Positions 60,255 through 64,000 of a stretch of DNA of 64,000 nt are shown here, in pieces. The stretch covers positions 1 to 64,000 of the forward strand of contig JAJDYU010000057.1 of the NCBI GenBank assembly GCA_022825005.1, given 5' to 3'. The notes below the pieces were generated by a model that was not told the origin of the DNA, did no database searches, and saw only the letters and a program-made list of their open reading frames with translations. Position 1 is the first letter of the stretch. The number at the start of each line of letters is the position of its first letter. The position numbers and the translations under genes were made by a program. This DNA comes from Acidimicrobiia bacterium. Its GTDB lineage: Bacteria; Actinomycetota; Acidimicrobiia; Acidimicrobiales; Bin134.

Positions 60255-61136
60255 ATGATGGGACGGGGCGGCTCATACGAGCACGCCGCTGTAGCCCGCG
60301 CTGAGGCGAGGGCCCGGCGACAGCTCCACTCCGGCTCGTCGCGGCGCTCGAAGCCGCGGAAGACCCCGCTGGGCGATGACGAATTTCCCGAGGGCGCGAC
60401 CATCGTGGCCGGGCCCGACGGCAAGCCGTATCCGGTGGCCGCCGTGTGGCGGCGAGCGCTGGCCCGGCTGATTGACGCCATCACCGTGTTCTTCATCCAG
60501 TGGATGCTCACCGTGATCCAGCTGCTGTGGTTCATGGACGACGTGTCCACCCGGTGGCAGCCCGAGCCCTGGGGTCGGGCCACCTCCGCCATCTTGGGCT
60601 ATGTCTTCTTCCACTTCGTGTACACGATGGTGTTCCTGCGCTGGAACGAGGGCCAGACCCCGGCCATGGATCTGATGAAGCTGCGGGCTGTGCGCACTAA
60701 AGACGGAAGCCACCTGGGTCTGGGGCGATGCGGCGCCCGATGGCTGGTGGGCGGGGTGTCGTGGATCGCGCCCCCGGTGGTACTGGCCGGAATTATCGTC
60801 AACGCGGCCACGTACCTGACGGTCCCTTTCGAGCGCCGCCGACGCACGGTGTCGGACTGGGTGGCCGGGACCACGGTCATCTCCTACAACCGGGACAAGG
60901 AGGATGCCGGGGATGGGCCCGAGGAGGTGCTCGACGAGTTCGGACAGCCGATATCGGTGCGAGAGCAGATTCGGCGCAAGTACGGCCTCTTCGGAGGGAT
61001 CACCGGAATAGGCCGACAGCTCGGCGACCGGCGGCGCAACCCGCCGAGGGATTCCCAGTCGGGCCGTGATTCGCTTAGCATGTCAGCCACATCTGGGCTA
61101 GACCGCAGAAAGCAGGGGGAACGCCGTGGAATCTGA
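60255..61136 (+). CDS. RDD-family membrane protein
   Basis: About 293 residues from the ATG at 60255. The RDD domain covers about residues 60-225: VAAVWRRALARLIDAITVFF, the hydrophobic span IQLLWFMDDV, YVFFHFVYTMVFL, and GRCGARWLVGGVSWIAPPVVL, with three likely membrane spans. The ends are charged and cytoplasmic. Family function is mostly unknown, with some roles in ion transport. It starts ten bases after the ArsC-like stop, so they are likely co-transcribed. It overlaps the next ABC ATPase start (GTG 61126) by 11 bases. Confidence 0.88.
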   Translation: MMGRGGSYEHAAVARAEARARRQLHSGSSRRSKPRKTPLGDDEFPEGATIVAGPDGKPYPVAAVWRRALARLIDAITVFFIQWMLTVIQLLWFMDDVSTRWQPEPWGRATSAILGYVFFHFVYTMVFLRWNEGQTPAMDLMKLRAVRTKDGSHLGLGRCGARWLVGGVSWIAPPVVLAGIIVNAATYLTVPFERRRRTVSDWVAGTTVISYNRDKEDAGDGPEEVLDEFGQPISVREQIRRKYGLFGGITGIGRQLGDRRRNPPRDSQSGRDSLSMSATSGLDRRKQGERRGI

Positions 61137-62196
61137 GCGTCCACTATTGGAGGTAGAGAACCTCCGAACCTATTTCGACACGCCGCGGGGGATCCTGAAA
61201 GCAGTCGACGGAGTGAGCTTCACACTGGGCAAGGGCGAGACCATCGGCATCGTGGGCGAGTCGGGCTCGGGCAAATCGGTGCTGGTGCGCTCGATCATGA
61301 ACATCTTGACCAGCAACGCCATCGTTCCCGACGGCTCCAAGGTGATCTTCGACGGCAAGGACACCCGCCAGCTGAGCCGCAGCGAGGCCAAGCACTTCTG
61401 GGGCACGCAGATGGCCATGATTTTCCAAGACCCCATGACGTCGTTGAACCCGGTCAAGAAGGTGGGCATCCAGATCACCGAGTCGATTCGCTACCACCTC
61501 GGGGCCTCCAAGCAGGAGGCCATGGAGCGGGCGTTGGAACTCATGATCCAGGTGGGCATTCCCGAGCCCCGCAAGCGGCTCAAGGAGTACCCCCACCAGC
61601 TCTCCGGCGGCATGCGCCAGCGGGTGACCATTGCCATCGCCCTGGCCTGCAATCCCAAGCTACTGATCGCCGATGAGCCCACCACCGCGCTGGACGTGAC
61701 CGTGCAGAAGCAGATCCTCGATCTCTTGGCATCGCTCCAGGAGGAGCTGGGCATGGCCATGATCCTCATCACCCACGATTTGGGCGTGGTAGCCGGACGG
61801 GCCCGTCGCATCGGGGTGATGTACGCCGGAAAAATGGTGGAGACTGCCGACACCTCCACGCTGTTCCACCACATGAACCACCCCTATACCGAGGCGCTGT
61901 TCAAGTCGATCCCCCGGGTGGAGCACCAGAGCCACACCCGGCTCGACGCCATTAGCGGCCGCCCGCCCGACATGGTTCTCGATCTGGTGGGCTGCCGGTT
62001 CGCCCCTCGGTGCCGCTACGCCCAAGAGCAGTGCATCACCGAGGAGCCGGAGCTGTTCCAAACGGGCCAGACCGGCCACCTCCAGGCCTGCTTCTATCCG
62101 GTGGGGTCGCCGGAGAACGCCGAGGCACTGGCCGCCAACCAGGAGACGGGGATGACGGCCGCCGGACTCGATCTGAGCGCCGCCGCGGTCTCGTAG
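61126..62196 (+). CDS. Oligopeptide/dipeptide ABC transporter ATPase, DppD/OppD type
   Basis: A 356-residue ATPase starting at GTG. Walker A GESGSGKS (44-51), Q-loop near 101, signature LSGGMRQR (159-166), Walker [13 protein letters not shown] ending at 190. The C-terminal oligopeptide-transporter extension carries cysteines in [14 protein letters not shown] and a later C, a cluster reported to hold an Fe-S centre in some DppD proteins. It works with DppF (next gene), but no permease or binding protein gene is nearby. Confidence 0.92.
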   Translation: MESERPLLEVENLRTYFDTPRGILKAVDGVSFTLGKGETIGIVGESGSGKSVLVRSIMNILTSNAIVPDGSKVIFDGKDTRQLSRSEAKHFWGTQMAMIFQDPMTSLNPVKKVGIQITESIRYHLGASKQEAMERALELMIQVGIPEPRKRLKEYPHQLSGGMRQRVTIAIALACNPKLLIADEPTTALDVTVQKQILDLLASLQEELGMAMILITHDLGVVAGRARRIGVMYAGKMVETADTSTLFHHMNHPYTEALFKSIPRVEHQSHTRLDAISGRPPDMVLDLVGCRFAPRCRYAQEQCITEEPELFQTGQTGHLQACFYPVGSPENAEALAANQETGMTAAGLDLSAAAVS

Positions 62197-62229
62197 CCCG
62201 GCTATCACCAATCCGAGGAGGACGAACGA

Positions 62230-63252
62230 ATGGCTGGAACAGGCAAGGTCCACATGAGGGGCGACGAGGCCCTGGTCACCGTGGAAGATCTGGTGATGGA
62301 GTTCCCCGCTGGACGCCGAGCGGTGGTGCACGCCGTGTCGGGCATCAGCTTCGACATTCTCGAAGGCGAGACCTTGGGCCTGGTGGGCGAGTCGGGCTGC
62401 GGCAAGTCCACCACCGGGCGAGCCATGATGCAGCTTCCCCCGCCAACCGAGGGTTCGGTGCGCTTCGACGGCGTGGAGATGACCGAGCTGTCCAAAGAGG
62501 ATCTGCGCCGCACCCGCACCCGGATGCAGATGATCTTCCAAGACCCGATCTCGTCGCTTAATCCTCGGCGCAAGGTGAAGGACATCGTGGCCGAGGGTCT
62601 GTCCATCTGGCACAACGACTCGGGGGACATGGCCGTCCAGAAGGTGAACGAGGTGCTCGACGCGGTGGGGCTCGACCCCGAGGTGGTGTCCGACCGCCGT
62701 CCCCATCAGTTCTCCGGGGGCCAGTGCCAGCGCATCTGCATCGCCCGGGCCCTGGTGCTCGACCCCAAGGTGATCATCTGCGACGAGCCGGTGTCGGCGC
62801 TGGACGTGTCGGTGCAGGCCCAGATCCTGAACCTGCTGGAGGAGATGAAGGAGCGCTACGGGCTGACCCTGGTGTTCATCGCCCACGATCTGGCCGTGGT
62901 CAAGAACGTGTCCGACCGGGTGGTGGTGATGTATCTGGGCAAGGTGTGCGAGGTGGCCGGGCCCGACGCACTCTACGCCCACCCCGCCCACCCCTACACT
63001 GACGTGCTGCTGGCCTCAATCCCCGAGCCCGACCCCGATCACCCGGTGTCCGACCGCCAGATCGAGGGCGAGCTTCCCTCGCCCATCAACCCGCCGTCGG
63101 GCTGCCGGTTCCGAACCCGGTGCGAGAAGGTGCAGGACCTGTGCTCAACCGAGGAGCCGGTGCTGAAGGAGATCGCCCCCGACCACTACGTGGCCTGCCA
63201 CTTCCCCAACGAGGTCCCCGTAAGCGTCAACGGCAACGGCGACAGCAGCTAG
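62230..63252 (+). CDS. Oligopeptide/dipeptide ABC transporter ATPase, DppF/OppF type
   Basis: A 340-residue ATPase. Walker A is GESGCGKST (about 55-63), the signature is the variant FSGGQCQRI near 160, and Walker B is VIICDEPVSALD near 185. The C-terminal extension has the cysteines CRFRTRCEKVQDLC and a later C, mirroring the DppD partner. A GGAGGACGA ribosome site precedes the ATG. It is 33 bases after its partner; the permeases are not in the window. Confidence 0.92.
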   Translation: MAGTGKVHMRGDEALVTVEDLVMEFPAGRRAVVHAVSGISFDILEGETLGLVGESGCGKSTTGRAMMQLPPPTEGSVRFDGVEMTELSKEDLRRTRTRMQMIFQDPISSLNPRRKVKDIVAEGLSIWHNDSGDMAVQKVNEVLDAVGLDPEVVSDRRPHQFSGGQCQRICIARALVLDPKVIICDEPVSALDVSVQAQILNLLEEMKERYGLTLVFIAHDLAVVKNVSDRVVVMYLGKVCEVAGPDALYAHPAHPYTDVLLASIPEPDPDHPVSDRQIEGELPSPINPPSGCRFRTRCEKVQDLCSTEEPVLKEIAPDHYVACHFPNEVPVSVNGNGDSS

Positions 63253-63272
63253 CTTCTCTCCGCTAGCTCAAC

Positions 63273-63704
63273 TCAAAGTTGGTAGCGGTACACGTTGGTG
63301 TCGCGCACCACGAAGCCGAGGTTCAGATAGAGGCGGTTGGCGGCTTCCCTGGTGGGTCGGGAGGTTAGGTCCACGGTCACCGCGCCAGCGGCGCGGGCCA
63401 ATTCCAACGCAGCCTCATTCAGCATCCGGCCCACGCCCTGGCCGCGAGACCGTTCGTCCACCACCACGTCTTCGATGATGGCCCGCAGCCCCGTGGGGAT
63501 GCGCACCAGCACCAGGGTGAGGCTGCCGACGATGGCGCCGTCGGCACGGGCCACCAGCAGGCGGGTGGCGTCGGACGAGGCGATGGCCTCTAGGGCCTCA
63601 GCCGACGGCGGCGGGTTGGACGACGAGAGCTGGGGTGTGAGCCGCTCGAACGCCTCCACCAGATCGACGGTGGCCTCGGTGGCCTCGGTGATCTCAACCG
63701 CCAT
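63273..63704 (-). CDS. GNAT-family N-acetyltransferase
   Basis: A 143-residue GNAT acetyltransferase. The acetyl-CoA loop is ERSRGQGVGRMLNEAALE, near residues 88-105, and the last strand pair ends RLYLNLGFVVRDTNVYRY. N-terminal residues 1-35 are the substrate part. It is convergent with the DppF-type gene; its 5' side faces a tandem repeat and the PAC2 gene. Confidence 0.88.
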   Translation of the reverse strand: MAVEITEATEATVDLVEAFERLTPQLSSSNPPPSAEALEAIASSDATRLLVARADGAIVGSLTLVLVRIPTGLRAIIEDVVVDERSRGQGVGRMLNEAALELARAAGAVTVDLTSRPTREAANRLYLNLGFVVRDTNVYRYQL

Positions 63705-63720
63705 GGGGGGAGACTACCGG

Positions 63721-63792
63721 CGCGAGATGAGGTTCTTCAGCGCGGGGCGATAGGTCGCGCGAGATGAGGTTCCTCCGCGCGGGGCGATAGGT
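63721..63792. repeat. Two imperfect tandem copies upstream of the PAC2 gene
   Basis: The 35-base sequence CGCGAGATGAGGTTC... ending GCGATAGGT occurs at 63721-63755 and 63758-63792, with three differences. It sits between the GNAT start and the PAC2 GTG at 63800. It may hold duplicated promoter or binding elements, since each copy contains GCGATAGGT. Confidence 0.7.
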
Positions 63793-63799
63793 TGGGCGG

Positions 63800-64000
63800 G
63801 TGGCGCTGATCAGCTGGGTGGACGATTCTCCTCGCAACCAACCGGCCCTGGTGGCCGCCTTCACCGGTTGGAACGACGCCGGCGACGCCGCCTCGGGCGC
63901 CCTGGCCTGGCTGGCCAGCCGCTGGGACACCACCGAGGTAGCCAGCCTCGACCCCGAGCCGTTCTACGACTTCGCCGACACCCGCCCCCATCTCCGCTTG
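63800..64000 (+). CDS. PAC2-family protein, N-terminal part (runs off the window)
   Basis: The 67 codons from GTG at 63800 read ALISWVDDSPR, ALVAAFTGWNDAGDAASGAL, LDPEPFYDFADTRPHL, typical of the start of actinobacterial PAC2 (proteasome-assembly-chaperone-like) proteins of about 300 residues. No stop occurs before the window end. A tandem repeat precedes it. Confidence 0.85.
   Translation, partial: MALISWVDDSPRNQPALVAAFTGWNDAGDAASGALAWLASRWDTTEVASLDPEPFYDFADTRPHLRL

Overview
The window looks like chromosomal DNA of a high-GC actinobacterium, most likely Acidimicrobiia. The basis is the gene mix: four luciferase-like (LLM, F420-type) oxidoreductases, a PPOX/F420-type protein, a DUF222-HNH nuclease, a PAC2 protein, a GPP34 protein, several acyl-CoA dehydrogenases and thiolase/DUF35 sets, and many short or leaderless 5' regions. 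This assignment is inference; no rRNA or tRNA gene was seen.

Layout. 1-12.5 kb: alcohol dehydrogenase (partial), LLM oxidoreductase, an excisionase-like/PIN toxin-antitoxin pair, an MFS exporter, a crotonase with two acyl-CoA dehydrogenases, a P-II protein divergent from a GntR regulator, and small oxidoreductases. 11.6-23.4 kb: a nuclease/defence region with a DEDD exonuclease, a DUF222-HNH endonuclease, a 14-repeat CRISPR array, a type I-G (formerly I-U) effector operon csb1-csb2-cas3-csb3 without cas1/cas2/cas4, a PH-domain gene and a HigBA-type pair. 23.4-35.6 kb: acyl-CoA/side-chain catabolism (LLM, acyl-CoA dehydrogenase, SDR, two thiolase-like proteins lacking the usual catalytic His, a double DUF35 protein), then epoxide hydrolase, SDR, cyclase, TauD-type dioxygenase, GPP34 and another LLM. 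35.6-44.6 kb: an envelope island of lower GC with two paralogous lipoproteins around a three-module membrane protein, an RCC1 plus TolB double-propeller lipoprotein, and a glycine-betaine-type binding lipoprotein. 44.7-54.8 kb: a single-strand operon for reductive pyrimidine catabolism (beta-ureidopropionase, aminotransferase, dihydropyrimidinase, methylmalonate-semialdehyde dehydrogenase, an LLM oxidoreductase) with an NMT1/THI5-type ABC importer. 55.0-59.8 kb: Rieske oxygenase plus two tandem D-aminoacylase-like amidohydrolases. 59.9-64 kb: ArsC-like gene, RDD membrane protein, two oligopeptide ABC ATPases, GNAT acetyltransferase and the start of a PAC2 gene.

The most striking item is at 59894-60244. 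It is a full-length ArsC-type arsenate reductase reading frame whose only interruption is an in-frame TGA exactly at the catalytic Cys12 position. The arginines equivalent to R60, R94 and R107 of plasmid R773 ArsC keep the same residue numbers, and a GC-rich stem-loop sits at SECIS distance behind the TGA. This is a strong candidate selenoprotein that standard gene calling would truncate. Other leads: an interference-only I-G CRISPR locus whose repeats vary in the hairpin while keeping pairing and the handle, a possible F420-dependent enzyme filling the missing first step of pyrimidine reduction, and the uncharacterised lipoprotein/membrane island.
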